Of a stretch of DNA of 64,000 nucleotides, positions 6,671-15,972 are shown piece by piece. This DNA comes from Chitinophagales bacterium (lineage in GTDB: Bacteria > Bacteroidota > Bacteroidia > Chitinophagales > Chitinophagaceae). The DNA lies in contig JANXQO010000172.1 of assembly GCA_025353485.1 (NCBI GenBank), positions 16,080 through 80,079 on the forward strand, read 5' to 3'. The notes under the pieces are model-generated. The model saw only the letters and a list, made by a program, of their open reading frames with translations, was not told the DNA's origin and did no database searches. Numbering within the stretch: the first letter of the stretch is position 1; each line of letters starts with the position of its first letter. Position numbers and translations under genes: made by a program.

Positions 6671-8386
6671 GTGAGTTTAAAAACAATTGCTGTTTTAATT
6701 ATCTTCCTGTTTCCTGTTACTGTTTTTTGCCAGATTGCCAACCGCTACGATATTGTAATTGATGAAATAATGGCTGACCCTACCCCACAGGTTGGGTTAC
6801 CAAATAACGAATGGATAGAATTAAAGAACACATCTGCTGTTGCAATTAATTTACAGGGGTTTAGAATTAGTGATCTCACGGGCCAAAGCGGGGCGATGCC
6901 TTCCTATGTTTTAAAGCCGGATAGTTTTGTAATTATTTGCACCTCATCTGCGTTTACCGCAATGTCAGCATTTGGTTCAACAATTTCAGTTACCAGTTTT
7001 CCTTCTCTTGATAATAATGGAGACCAGGTATCTCTTATCTCCACACAGGGAAAAGTAATTCATGCAGTTGCTTATAATATCAGTTGGTATCAAAACGAAT
7101 TAAAAAAAGATGGCGGATGGACTTTGGAAATGATAGATACTAAAAACCCATGCAGCGGTTTCTCTAACTGGAAAGCAAGTGTTGATACAAAAGGCGGAAC
7201 ACCTGGTAAGAAAAACTCTGTAGATGCAGCTAATACAGATAAAATTTCACCTAAATTATTGCGGGCATTTGCTGTTGATAATTTAAATATCACGCTGATT
7301 TTTGATGAACCGCTGGATAGCCTGAAAGGTGCTGCTGCCGTAAGTTATAGCATAAGTGATGGTATAGGTGTTCCTCAATCTGCCATAACTGTTGCTCCTG
7401 TTTTTGACCATGTAAATCTTAAATTAAATACTCCGCTGGCTGTTAATAAAGTTTACACCATTACAGCAAATGGTGTAACGGATTGCGCAGGAAATGTGAT
7501 TGCCTCAAAAAATACAACTCGTGTTGGACTATCATCTGTTGCAGATAGTTTTGATATTGTTATCAATGAAATTTTATTTAATCCAAATTCCAATGGAGTG
7601 GATTATGTAGAGATCTATAACCGCTCACAAAAAATTATTGATGCAAAACAACTCTACATTGCTAGCCGTAACAGCACAAATGTTATCAGCAGCATACATC
7701 AGTTAATCACAGAAAGTATTTTACTTTTTCCGACAGATTTTTTAGTAATAACCGAAGACCCGCAAATTGTAATGCAACAATATGTAACCACCAATCCTGA
7801 TGCATTTATACAGGTAAGCAATATGCCTTCATTTTCTGACGATAAGGGAGATGTTATTATTTTAAATGGGCAGGGAAAAATTGTTGATGAAGTTACGTAT
7901 TCTGATAAATGGCATTTTGCATTGATAGCAAATACTGAAGGCGTTTCGCTGGAAAGGATAAATTACAATGCTTCTTCTGTTCAAAGTAATTTTCATTCTG
8001 CCGCAACTTCAGTGGGATATGGAACGCCGGGTTATAAGAATTCTCAATTCAGAATTGATCAGCAGGTGCAGGGAGAGATTACAGTTACACCTGAAATTTT
8101 TTCTCCGGATAATGACGGGATGGATGATTTTGCTACTGTCAATTATAGTTTTCCTTCTCCCGGTTATGTTGCCAACATTACCATCTTCGATGCTTCAGGC
8201 AGACCTGTACGTTATCTGCAAAAAAATGCTTTGAGTGGAATTAAAGGCAGTTACATTTGGGATGGGCTTGGAGAAAAACAACAAAAACTTTCGCAGGGTA
8301 TTTATATAATCTATACAGAAATATTTAATACTGACGGAAAGAAGAAACAATTTAAGAATACAGTTGTGTTAGCGAGAAGAAATTGA
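6671..8386 (+). CDS. Secreted protein with two lamin-tail domains and FlgD-like C-terminus
   Basis: A 571-residue exported protein: GTG start, signal peptide (LKTIAVLIIFLFPVTVFCQ), lamin-tail domain 1 (about residues 25-140, IVIDEIMADPTPQVGLPNNEWIEL), a Big-type Ig-like domain (190-290, KISPKLLRAFAVDNLNITL), lamin-tail domain 2 (295-440, DIVINEILFNPNSNGVDYVEIYN) and a C-terminal FlgD/gliding-type Ig fold (465-571, FSPDNDGMDDF ... YIWDG). Such proteins are found on or outside the cell surface in Bacteroidota; a molecular role is not established. No ATG lies upstream in frame, so GTG at 6671 is the only workable start. The next gene starts 47 bases downstream. Confidence 0.85.
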   Translation: MSLKTIAVLIIFLFPVTVFCQIANRYDIVIDEIMADPTPQVGLPNNEWIELKNTSAVAINLQGFRISDLTGQSGAMPSYVLKPDSFVIICTSSAFTAMSAFGSTISVTSFPSLDNNGDQVSLISTQGKVIHAVAYNISWYQNELKKDGGWTLEMIDTKNPCSGFSNWKASVDTKGGTPGKKNSVDAANTDKISPKLLRAFAVDNLNITLIFDEPLDSLKGAAAVSYSISDGIGVPQSAITVAPVFDHVNLKLNTPLAVNKVYTITANGVTDCAGNVIASKNTTRVGLSSVADSFDIVINEILFNPNSNGVDYVEIYNRSQKIIDAKQLYIASRNSTNVISSIHQLITESILLFPTDFLVITEDPQIVMQQYVTTNPDAFIQVSNMPSFSDDKGDVIILNGQGKIVDEVTYSDKWHFALIANTEGVSLERINYNASSVQSNFHSAATSVGYGTPGYKNSQFRIDQQVQGEITVTPEIFSPDNDGMDDFATVNYSFPSPGYVANITIFDASGRPVRYLQKNALSGIKGSYIWDGLGEKQQKLSQGIYIIYTEIFNTDGKKKQFKNTVVLARRN

Positions 8387-8432
8387 ATTGTTTAATAATA
8401 CAAGGCATAAAACTTGTATTGCAAATACAACT

Positions 8433-8963
8433 ATGCCGCCAACAATAAATCTTAAAAAAATTCTCAGGTATTTATCAGGGATTTGCATAGCAGCAATTGT
8501 TGGTTGTGCAAATACACGCAATATAAAAACTGATCAGGTTACGGATAGTACTACAGTTAAGAACATGATAGAGTCGCAGAATTTTGTTTTTATTCCACGA
8601 TATGTAAATGCAATTGGTGTAAGAAGCAGAAATTTAAGTTTTGGGTTTCAAATATCGGTATCAAAAGATTCGATAATAAGTTACCTGCCGTTTTTTGGTC
8701 GCGGGTATATAGCGCCAATTAGCCCTGCAGATGTTGACTTTGATTTTATCTCTACAAAATTTTCAAACACAACAACGCCTGCTAAAAAAGGATGGAACAT
8801 TTCTATAAAACCAAAAGAGCAAAAATATCTGCAGGAATTATATCTTAGAATATTTGATAATGCTTCTGCTTCTCTTACTATAACCAGCAATGACCGCAGC
8901 TCTATTTCGTATAATGGTTATATAACAGAAAGAAAATTATATAAAGTGACGAAGAAGCAATAA
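8433..8963 (+). CDS. DUF4251 lipoprotein
   Basis: The frame is open from a TTG at 8388, but the ATG at 8433 places a lipoprotein signal sequence at the N-terminus (ILRYLSGICIAAIVGC, lipobox Cys near residue 26), giving 176 residues. The mature part has the DUF4251 pattern: a strand with the dyad ISYLPFFGRGYIAPI, then GWNISIKPKE and a final ISYNGYI. DUF4251 proteins are small beta-rich periplasmic or outer-membrane lipoproteins of Bacteroidota with no known function. It follows the lamin-tail gene on the same strand and is probably co-transcribed. Confidence 0.82.
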   Translation: MPPTINLKKILRYLSGICIAAIVGCANTRNIKTDQVTDSTTVKNMIESQNFVFIPRYVNAIGVRSRNLSFGFQISVSKDSIISYLPFFGRGYIAPISPADVDFDFISTKFSNTTTPAKKGWNISIKPKEQKYLQELYLRIFDNASASLTITSNDRSSISYNGYITERKLYKVTKKQ

Positions 8964-9007
8964 AAGCTTTATCTAACGATGCGGTTCGGGTCTAAAAAAT
9001 TTTTCTT

Positions 9008-10957
9008 CTATTCTTTTTTTGCAGTGATACTAAAGTTAAGATCGTGTTCTATCGTGCTCTTTTTATCGCCCAAATGCTTATTGGCTTTGCCTGAAAAGCT
9101 TAAGTTGCCTTTAGAATCTTTATCCACAGTAAATTCATTATGGTCTCTTACCACAGAACCTAACGTACGGAACACTTTATGGATAGGAAAGCTCATTCGT
9201 TTTATATAAGGAAACAGATCGCCGCCTACCAAAAGAAAAACAAACTGGGTGCAAACAGCCGGCGAAAAATCTATGATGGGTGCGTTTAAAAATATTTTTA
9301 TTTTATTATCATCTACATTATATTCTGCATCTACAGGGATGTTGAAATAAGCAGGCGTGGCCAGCCCTCTTGCAATAGCGCCAAAACCCAAAACATCCCG
9401 TTCACTGGTAGCAACGGATACAGAATACGGAATAAATGTTTTGATGGGGATTACTTCAATTTTGCCTTTACTGCCTTCGTGAAAGCTTTCTTCTTTATCT
9501 ATGTCTTCAAAAAAACTAAATTTTGTTGCATTACCTTCAAGGTTGCCTTTCATCTTAATAATGTTACCCTTGCTTTTTTCTTTTGGATACCGTAAAGCCA
9601 ATACAGCTTTCATTTCCACTCCATAAGTCCACCAGTTTTGCCCTGAGCTGTTCCTGAATTCAACCGTGTAATCGTGCTTTAAGGTTCCTTTAAAAACGCC
9701 ACAATATTTTTTCATTAAAAAATCTGTAGCAAATTGTACTATATCCCCAGCAAAACTTGCAGTACCTAATTTGGTAGTTAAAGATTCAGCATCAAGCAAG
9801 GATGTAGAAAAGATTTTTGCTGGCTCTTTCAAAGCAAAGTCGTTTGGTTCTGATAGTCCTTTCGCTTTTTCATTTACTATACTGGTAGCCTTAGGTACCA
9901 CTTTATCTAATGTAATATTTTTTATTATCCCTTTTATGGCAAAGCATTCTATGTTTGTATAAACCGAAAAGGCGGCACAGGCTTCGTTTACCAACACCAG
10001 GTATTCGCAAACAGTATTATCTGCGGGCTTATGATTGCTGTACTCTTCTATCTGCTCCATTTTTTTTCGCTGTTCTGCCAGTTTATTATTGAGCTCCGAT
10101 AAATTACCTGCAAGATTTGGTGAAAGATTTTTACCGGATTTGGCAAGATGAGCAATTTCTTTTCCGGCCGTATTAAGATCTTTAAATAATTTTAAAAGCT
10201 CATCTACTTTTTCTTTTACATCACCCAATTTTTTCTCCAGTTCTGCCTTATCTTTTGATCCGATGCCGCCGCTAACCTGTTCCACTGCATCTTTTAATTT
10301 ATCATACGCTTTATTGGTTACAGTAATGTTTCCATCGCACCAATTTTCCAACCTGGGCAATTCATAAACGGTGAATTTAGCCGACTGTGTTGATTTTTTA
10401 TCGCTGCCTTTTGCTGTTACTGTAAACTCTCCTGCTTTATCAGAAGCAAACCATACTGTTGTAAATTTTCCATCTGAATTTAAGGGGATAGACTTAATAT
10501 CTTTTGTAGAAGGACCGCTAACCGTTACTTCTACCTGGTTGTAGTTTTTATATTTTATGCTTTCGCCGCTTATTGAAACAGTGCCCCCTGCAAACACAGT
10601 AGTAGCAGATAATACAAGAGTGATGTAACCGTCTTTAGGGGCCATGTCATTTTCTTCGGATGCGGTTGTTTTTAAATTTGATGGGTTTTCATCTTTATTT
10701 TTTGGAGCAGTATTGTTAGTATTCTGATTTTGAGGAGCAGGCTCTTCGGTATTATCCTTTTTTAATTTTTTTTTATCTTTTATTTTTTTTGGCAGTGTCA
10801 GCAGGCTATCAAATCCTTTATTAATTTGCTCGTCTGCCTTGTGTCTTATCCGCCAATCTGCATCATCTTTTAATTTTTGACCTATCTTTTTAAATATTTG
10901 CGCATCACTTTTATACACGAGTAAAAAAGATAACAGAGAAACAAATAATACTTTCAT
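9008..10957 (-). CDS. Large exported protein, function unknown
   Basis: A 649-residue protein with a signal peptide (MKVLFVSLLSFLLVYKSDAQ). The mature part begins with a charged, Lys-rich and Asn/Pro-rich low-complexity region (20-105), then an Ig-like beta domain (about 108-200, GYITLVLSATTVFAGGTVSISGE), a coiled-coil region (215-300, DKAELEKKLGDVKEKVDELLKLF), and a C-terminal region of beta-strand character with scattered Cys. I do not recognise a family. It is probably periplasmic or surface-exposed. It lies directly downstream of the three small lipoprotein paralogues on the same strand (24 bp gap), which suggests a shared transcript or function. Confidence 0.75.
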   Translation of the reverse strand: MKVLFVSLLSFLLVYKSDAQIFKKIGQKLKDDADWRIRHKADEQINKGFDSLLTLPKKIKDKKKLKKDNTEEPAPQNQNTNNTAPKNKDENPSNLKTTASEENDMAPKDGYITLVLSATTVFAGGTVSISGESIKYKNYNQVEVTVSGPSTKDIKSIPLNSDGKFTTVWFASDKAGEFTVTAKGSDKKSTQSAKFTVYELPRLENWCDGNITVTNKAYDKLKDAVEQVSGGIGSKDKAELEKKLGDVKEKVDELLKLFKDLNTAGKEIAHLAKSGKNLSPNLAGNLSELNNKLAEQRKKMEQIEEYSNHKPADNTVCEYLVLVNEACAAFSVYTNIECFAIKGIIKNITLDKVVPKATSIVNEKAKGLSEPNDFALKEPAKIFSTSLLDAESLTTKLGTASFAGDIVQFATDFLMKKYCGVFKGTLKHDYTVEFRNSSGQNWWTYGVEMKAVLALRYPKEKSKGNIIKMKGNLEGNATKFSFFEDIDKEESFHEGSKGKIEVIPIKTFIPYSVSVATSERDVLGFGAIARGLATPAYFNIPVDAEYNVDDNKIKIFLNAPIIDFSPAVCTQFVFLLVGGDLFPYIKRMSFPIHKVFRTLGSVVRDHNEFTVDKDSKGNLSFSGKANKHLGDKKSTIEHDLNFSITAKKE

Positions 10958-10981
10958 AACATTTTTTTATTAATTTAAGAT

Positions 10982-11485
10982 TTATTGTTGAGGTTTAGCA
11001 ACAGATATTCTAAAAAAACCATCGGTAACTTCTACTGTTTTATCAGAGGAGCTCGTACCCGCTGTAAAAAAGAATGTACCTTCTGCCCAATTTTTATCAA
11101 CTTTTGTAATTTCCATTTCACCTTTTCTGCCAGCCCATAGGTCCACATCATCATTTATTGATAAGTCAACAGCATTGTTTTCACTGAACTTAATTTTTTT
11201 GCCAACAACCATATCTCTTCTGTCATAGGGAAGCCCAATGTATTCCCTGTTAAAATAATAACCTATTATTCTGCCCGCTGCATCTGGCTGCATGATAGAA
11301 GTAGCTCTCCAGTCTTTTCCATCTATTTTGGCTTTCATACTCCAGCCACCTTCCTTTGTTTCTATAGTTCCGTAACGTATTTTGTCTCTGTAATCCAGAA
11401 CCTTACTTCCATTTCCATTGCTACAGGAAACCAGCATAGTGGCGATGATTAGTGAAGCACCTAAAGTGAAAACTGTCTGTTTCAT
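10982..11485 (-). CDS. Small lipoprotein, tandem paralogue 1
   Basis: A 167-residue lipoprotein: signal sequence with lipobox Cys in IIATMLVSCSNG. Core: WSMKAKIDGKDWRATSIMQPDAAGR and GEMEITKVDKNWAEGTFFFTAG, ending VTDGFFRISV. It is closely related to the genes at 11587-12096 and 12203-12712, so the locus arose by tandem duplication. The core resembles the Bacteroidota DUF6252-type lipoproteins; the function is unknown. It differs from the other two in the signal and spacer region. Confidence 0.82.
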   Translation of the reverse strand: MKQTVFTLGASLIIATMLVSCSNGNGSKVLDYRDKIRYGTIETKEGGWSMKAKIDGKDWRATSIMQPDAAGRIIGYYFNREYIGLPYDRRDMVVGKKIKFSENNAVDLSINDDVDLWAGRKGEMEITKVDKNWAEGTFFFTAGTSSSDKTVEVTDGFFRISVAKPQQ

Positions 11486-11586
11486 AATGTATGTGCCTAT
11501 TAAATTGTTTGAACCTGTTTATAGGATTATTGAATCATCAAACATTATTGCAAAAAATGCTTTTCATAATTTTTTTAAATAAATAT

Positions 11587-12096
11587 TTATTTATTTTTCC
11601 ATTGAGGAATACGAAAAAACCCATCTGTAACCTCAATATTGCCTGACCCCTCTTTGGTTGCTGTGAAAAAGAATTTGCCTTCTACCCAGTTATCTGCCAC
11701 CTTTGTAATTTCCATTTCCCCTTTCAGGCCGTCCCACATTCCTTCGTCATTATTAGGGAGATAGGCAGCGCTATTGCCTTCCTTAAATTCACTTTTTTTC
11801 CCCGCTTCTGCTCCTTTCATCCAAACATCAAAAGTAATTCTCTCACCATCCTTTTCACCGTACACATTTCTTTGATTGCTGTTGTCATTTGGTATCATAG
11901 CAGTAGCAACCCAGTCTTTACCGTTTATTTTAGCCTTCATAAAATAGCCGGCTTCAGAGGTGGGTATTAAGCCGGGCGTATTTTGTTTTACAATATTTTG
12001 AACCTGCTTTGCCTGTTCTATAGCTTTGCTTTGATCACTATTGCCACAGGAAGAAAGAATGGCTGATATAATTAAAATTGAAAGTGTTTGTTTCAT
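11587..12096 (-). CDS. Small lipoprotein, tandem paralogue 2
   Basis: A 169-residue lipoprotein. A longer frame runs up to 12168, but the ATG at 12096 gives MKQTLSILIISAILSSCGNS, nearly identical to the start of paralogue 3, and is the right start. The core is the same (FMKAKINGKDWVATAM, GEMEITKVADNWVEGKFFFT, IEVTDGFFRIPQW), but the middle region is clearly diverged: GLPYDRR is replaced by a KDGERITFDVWMKG segment. This is the most divergent of the three and may bind something different. Confidence 0.82.
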   Translation of the reverse strand: MKQTLSILIISAILSSCGNSDQSKAIEQAKQVQNIVKQNTPGLIPTSEAGYFMKAKINGKDWVATAMIPNDNSNQRNVYGEKDGERITFDVWMKGAEAGKKSEFKEGNSAAYLPNNDEGMWDGLKGEMEITKVADNWVEGKFFFTATKEGSGNIEVTDGFFRIPQWKNK

Positions 12097-12202
12097 GATA
12101 TATATTTTTATTAAATTGTTTAACCTATAATTTTTAAGGATTATTGGAAACATGGTGCATCTATGCAAAAAATGCTTTTCATAACATCTTTATGAATGAA
12201 AT

Positions 12203-12712
12203 TTAATGTTGAGGTTTTGCAAGTGATATGCGAAAAAAACCCTCGGTAACTTCTACTGTTTTATTAGAACTGCTGGTGCTTCCTGTAAAAAAGAATTTCC
12301 CTTCTGCCCAGTTATCATCCACTTTTGTAATTTCCATTTCACCTTTTCTGCCACCCCACATACCCACGTCATCATTTGTGGCAAGGTCAACCGCATTGTT
12401 TTCGCCAAACGTAATTTTTTTGCCAACTACAAAATATCTTCTATCATAAGGAAGTCCAATATATTCGTCATTATAATAACCTATTATTCTGCCGGCTGCA
12501 TCAGGCGACATGATAGAAGCAGCTACCCAATCTTTACCATTTATTTTAGCTTTCATGCTCCAGCCATCTTCTTTTGTGGCTATTGTTCCGGAACGTATTT
12601 TTTTTATTTCGGACTGAACCTGCTTTGCCTGTTCTATAGCCTTGCTTTGATCACTATTGCCACAGGAAGAAAGAATAGCTGACATAATTAAAATTGAAAG
12701 TGTTTGTTTCAT
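12203..12712 (-). CDS. Small lipoprotein, tandem paralogue 3
   Basis: A 169-residue lipoprotein with lipobox AILSSC. Its N-terminal 33 residues match paralogue 2 almost exactly, while its middle (GRIIGYYNDEYIGLPYDRRYFVVGKKI) and C-terminus match paralogue 1. This mosaic pattern suggests gene conversion among the copies. No function is known. It is the first gene of the minus-strand cluster ending with the 649-residue exported protein. Confidence 0.83.
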   Translation of the reverse strand: MKQTLSILIMSAILSSCGNSDQSKAIEQAKQVQSEIKKIRSGTIATKEDGWSMKAKINGKDWVAASIMSPDAAGRIIGYYNDEYIGLPYDRRYFVVGKKITFGENNAVDLATNDDVGMWGGRKGEMEITKVDDNWAEGKFFFTGSTSSSNKTVEVTEGFFRISLAKPQH

Positions 12713-12994
12713 GATGAGCGTTTTAATTTACATGAATAAATGTACGGAGCGATTAAAGAGCAATAACTGTAATAAGTAAGATAGTTAACCCTTTTTGTAT
12801 TACCGAAAATTTTTATCAACCCGGTAAATGAGGCTTCATCCTCATTCCTTCTCCTGTAGAGAGGGAGGCCAGTCATCAGCAATATACTTAACTTTAGTAT
12901 TTTACATTTCAAAAAAATATCCCTATCAGCAGAGATGACTTTGTGCTTTAGCAAGTCGCCCCTTGAAGGGGAGATTTAGAGAGGGCTTTTACTT
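12713..12994. other. Intergenic region with degenerate palindromic repeats
   Basis: No credible gene. It holds the divergent promoters of the lipoprotein cluster and the downstream racemase-fold gene, a degenerate repeat at about 12838-12870 (CCTTCTCCTGTAGAGAGGGA) and a better-preserved GC-rich palindrome at 12953-12990. Confidence 0.6.
12953..12990. repeat. GC-rich palindromic repeat, CCCCTT/GGGGA family
   Basis: AAGTCGCCCCTTGAAGGGGA followed by GATTTAGAGAGGGCTTTT. It has the layout AAGT-CCCC-TT-GGGGA-n-AGGGGGCTT shared with copies at 27912, 28030, 63002 and 63074. It ends 4 bases before the next start codon, so it would be in the 5' leader of that mRNA. Confidence 0.6.
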
Positions 12995-14116
12995 ATGAAA
13001 GAATGGTATCACATCACCAACATTAGCACTATAGATTCACCCGCATTAGTGATCTATAAAGACAGGGTAATACAAAACATCAACACAGCAATATCAATGG
13101 TGGGTGATGTAAGCAACTTACGTCCGCATGTAAAAACACACAAGACAAAAGAAGCTGCCCAACTGATGATGGATGCAGGCATTAATAAATTTAAATGCGC
13201 AACCATAGCCGAAGCAGAAATGCTTGCTATGATAAATGCACCCGATGTACTGTTGGCCTATCAACCCATCGGTCCAAAGCTCAAACGATTTATAACACTC
13301 ATAAAAAAATATCCGGCAACAAAATTTTCCTGCCTTGTAGATAACATTGATTCAGCAAAAAATATGGCAGAAGGTGCCGAAGAAAATAATATTGAGATCC
13401 TTGTGTACATTGACCTGAACATTGGAATGAACCGCACCGGCATTGCACCCGGCAGTGAAGCCATACAACTATACACAATATGTGCAAACACAAAAGGCAT
13501 ACAACCCGAAGGTTTGCATGCATACGACGGGCACATACGTACAACAGATCTTGAGCAACGAACCATTGAATGTAACGAAGCTTTTAAAGCTGTTACAGAA
13601 ATGCAGAAGCAAATGATGCAAAGAGGTTTCGGCAAGCCTATAATAATTGCAGGCGGCTCACCCACTTTTCCTATTCATGCAAAAAGAAAAGAACCCGATA
13701 GCTATCGGGTGGAGTGCAGCCCCGGAACTTTTATTTATTGGGACAAAACTTACCAGCGCTATACGGAACAACATTTTGTTACAGCCGCTTTGGTTATCAC
13801 ACGAATCATCTCGTTGCCCGGTGAAACAAAGTTGTGTCTTGATCTTGGGCATAAATCCATATCTGCAGAAAATGAATTGAGCAAACGTGTTTATTTTTTA
13901 AATGCACCCGATGTAAAATTTGTAAGTCATAGTGAAGAGCATTTGGTGGTAGAAGTGGAAGCGGGTCATGGGTATAAAGCCGGTGATATTTTGTATGGAT
14001 TGCCTGTACACATTTGCCCCACCTGCGCATTGTATGAGCGTGCTAATGTTGTACAAAATTATAAAGTAACAGAAGAGTGGAAGATGATAGCAAGAGATAG
14101 AAGGATTAGTGTGTAA
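12995..14116 (+). CDS. D-threonine aldolase/D-serine dehydratase-like PLP enzyme
   Basis: A 373-residue fold-type III PLP enzyme. The N-terminal alanine-racemase barrel carries the PLP lysine in RPHVKTHKTKEA (about residue 47); the C-terminal domain holds the metal site HICPTC (His and Cys near 338-343) typical of D-threonine aldolase and eukaryotic-type D-serine dehydratase. It would cleave or dehydrate a D-beta-hydroxy amino acid. The substrate is not readable from sequence. A perfect 16-bp palindrome at 13694-13709 adds about five residues (PDSYR) just before the conserved VECSPGTF. Confidence 0.88.
   Translation: MKEWYHITNISTIDSPALVIYKDRVIQNINTAISMVGDVSNLRPHVKTHKTKEAAQLMMDAGINKFKCATIAEAEMLAMINAPDVLLAYQPIGPKLKRFITLIKKYPATKFSCLVDNIDSAKNMAEGAEENNIEILVYIDLNIGMNRTGIAPGSEAIQLYTICANTKGIQPEGLHAYDGHIRTTDLEQRTIECNEAFKAVTEMQKQMMQRGFGKPIIIAGGSPTFPIHAKRKEPDSYRVECSPGTFIYWDKTYQRYTEQHFVTAALVITRIISLPGETKLCLDLGHKSISAENELSKRVYFLNAPDVKFVSHSEEHLVVEVEAGHGYKAGDILYGLPVHICPTCALYERANVVQNYKVTEEWKMIARDRRISV
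13694..13709. repeat. Palindrome CCCGATAGCTATCGGG inside a coding sequence
   Basis: A perfect 16-bp palindrome in frame within the D-threonine-aldolase-like gene; related copies are at 46457, 56911 and 60599. It encodes PDSYR between HAKRKE and VECSPGTF, where I expect relatives to run straight from HAKRK to the conserved VECSPG. Confidence 0.75.
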
Positions 14117-14166
14117 CAAACATTTAAATAACAATTTACACCAGCTGCTTCTAACAATTTACAAAG

Positions 14167-14655
14167 CTACATCGCCCAAACTTTTTCCTCTTCCCTTATT
14201 CTCACGGTTAGCATTAAAGCATTTAATATAGTAAAGATTATTGCAGTAAAGTAAAGGTTAAAAACCATGGGTATTATAATTATCTCGCAGATAACAACGA
14301 AGTAATTGGGATGCTTAAAAAATTTGTAAGGCCCCTTTTTTATAAATGCTGAACCGGGAACCCGTAATATTTTTGTGTTCCAAAATTTTCCAAGGGATAC
14401 TATTACCCACACTTTAAAAATGACGAGCAATAAAAAAATAAAAAGTAAACTGTAATTAAAGGCACCGCCTTTGAAGATGTATTCCACTATCATCGAAGCA
14501 ATAAAAAGCGTATGCAGCAGAACGATATAAGGATAATGTTTTTGTCCGTATTCCACCCCTCCCTGTGCCCGTACCCATTTCTCATTTTTATTGGCAACTG
14601 CCAATTCAAGCAAACGAAGAAAAATTATAAATGCGGTAAAGAGGATAAAATACAT
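14167..14655 (-). CDS. Isoprenylcysteine carboxyl methyltransferase-family protein (BpsB/YpbQ-like)
   Basis: A 162-residue integral membrane protein with about four hydrophobic segments and the ICMT-type C-terminal signature (GPYKFFKHPNYFVVICEIIIIP ... RIREEEKVW), which binds S-adenosylmethionine. It starts 1 base after the stop of the type III polyketide synthase gene, so the two are translationally coupled. In Bacillus subtilis the equivalent pair BpsA-BpsB makes alkylpyrones and O-methylates them in the membrane; the same role is inferred here. Confidence 0.83.
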   Translation of the reverse strand: MYFILFTAFIIFLRLLELAVANKNEKWVRAQGGVEYGQKHYPYIVLLHTLFIASMIVEYIFKGGAFNYSLLFIFLLLVIFKVWVIVSLGKFWNTKILRVPGSAFIKKGPYKFFKHPNYFVVICEIIIIPMVFNLYFTAIIFTILNALMLTVRIREEEKVWAM

Positions 14656-14656
14656 C

Positions 14657-15715
14657 TTATTTCTTTTTCATTGTAAGCAAAACCATTTCACTGCTAAAAC
14701 CGGGGCCCATTGCCAGCATTAACCCGTAACCATCTTGATATCCATCATTCATAAATTTTTCCAGTACGTACAAAACCGTAACACTGCTCATGTTGCCATT
14801 GGCATTCATTACCTCACGGGTATTCTTAAGAAAATCACCTTCAACCTTTAGCGCATCTTTATAAGCGTCTAACACTTTTTTTCCGCCGGGGTGAAAAATA
14901 AAATTCTTTATATCTTTTAATCCCAGACCCTGTTTTGCCAAAAAGGTTACTATATCTTCTTTAATATGTTCATTAATAAATGTGGGAATGTCTTTAGAGA
15001 ATAAAACTTTAAAACCCGTATCCTGAAAATCCCAACCCATTACTTCAAGAGAATCATAATATAGTTTGCTGCTTGCTGCTTTATAAGTTATTTGTTTATC
15101 AGATACATGATTATCACCTTTGATAATGCAGGCAGCGATCCCGTCAGAGAATAAACTGGAACCGATAAAATTACTTTTACTGTAATCAGTTTTAATAAGC
15201 GTTAGTGAACATAATTCTACAGCTATCAGCAATACCACAGCATCGGGATTTGCTTTTGCCAGGGTGTTTGCTTTAGCCATACCTGATACACCGCCACCAC
15301 AACCCAAACCCCAAACAGGGATGCGGTTGATATGTGGATCAAGCCGAAGTTTATTAATGATGAGCGCATCCATACTCGGCGTAGCAAGGCCGGAGGTTGA
15401 TACAAAAATTATATCGGTTATATCCTCTTTATTTATACCGGCTTTTACAATACAATCTTCAATGGCCTCTGCAGAATATTCCAAAGCATTGCTGATATAT
15501 TCATTGTTTCGCTCTTCAAAGGTGTTGGGTTTGGAATAATAATTCATGGGTTTACAAAAATTACGGGTTACAATTTCTGTATTGTCAAAGGCGTGTATGA
15601 GCCTGTCAACCTGAGGAAAATTTTCAGCAAACAAACCCCGGGCATGTTCCTTTACTTCGGTCTGTTTAATTTTATTGGGAAGATCAATAGTTGCAACGGC
15701 TGTAATAAATGGCAT
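14657..15715 (-). CDS. Type III polyketide synthase
   Basis: A 352-residue chalcone/stilbene-synthase-type ketosynthase. The catalytic triad is visible: Cys in VWGLGCGGGVSG (about residue 138), His in FIFHPGGKK (about 273) and Asn in MNANGNMSSVTVLYVLE (about 305). Such enzymes extend a fatty acyl starter with malonyl-CoA to give alkylpyrones or alkylresorcinols. The coupled membrane methyltransferase downstream supports a lipid-like pyrone or resorcinol product. The starter length cannot be judged by eye. The gene has its own upstream region (15716-15972). Confidence 0.93.
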   Translation of the reverse strand: MPFITAVATIDLPNKIKQTEVKEHARGLFAENFPQVDRLIHAFDNTEIVTRNFCKPMNYYSKPNTFEERNNEYISNALEYSAEAIEDCIVKAGINKEDITDIIFVSTSGLATPSMDALIINKLRLDPHINRIPVWGLGCGGGVSGMAKANTLAKANPDAVVLLIAVELCSLTLIKTDYSKSNFIGSSLFSDGIAACIIKGDNHVSDKQITYKAASSKLYYDSLEVMGWDFQDTGFKVLFSKDIPTFINEHIKEDIVTFLAKQGLGLKDIKNFIFHPGGKKVLDAYKDALKVEGDFLKNTREVMNANGNMSSVTVLYVLEKFMNDGYQDGYGLMLAMGPGFSSEMVLLTMKKK

Positions 15716-15972
15716 TATAATTTTGTTTTAACAGGGTGAACAGGTGTTTATAAATATGTATTATACTATATACCGAAAAAATGCAGAGATGGGTTTAGGG
15801 GATACGTTAATATATGTATATCCTTGTGAGGCAATAGTTGGTCCACGATTGGTTTGTGCAGTTGCTACCCATTAACATGGGAGTCAGAAGGCGAAGACAT
15901 TGCATAATTAGTGAATATTTTGCCCTGTTCCCTTTATAAAAAATCGTAGCTTAATGGTGAAAATAATTTACC
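15716..15972. other. Intergenic region, nothing assignable
   Basis: About 250 bases between divergent genes. It should hold the polyketide synthase promoter on the minus strand, but no clear TAnnTTTG box, hairpin or RNA gene was seen. Confidence 0.4.

Noticed and set aside
8979..9209. Plus-strand open frame of 76 codons
   Set aside because: It lies inside the 3' end of the 649-residue exported protein gene on the other strand and shows no motif; a shadow frame.
12709..12954. Minus-strand frame of 81 codons upstream of the lipoproteins
   Set aside because: It covers the promoter region and degenerate repeats, with an implausible protein composition.
15840..15960. Possible structured RNA upstream of the chimeric remnant
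   Set aside because: Some GC-richer words but no consistent stem set that I could draw by eye.
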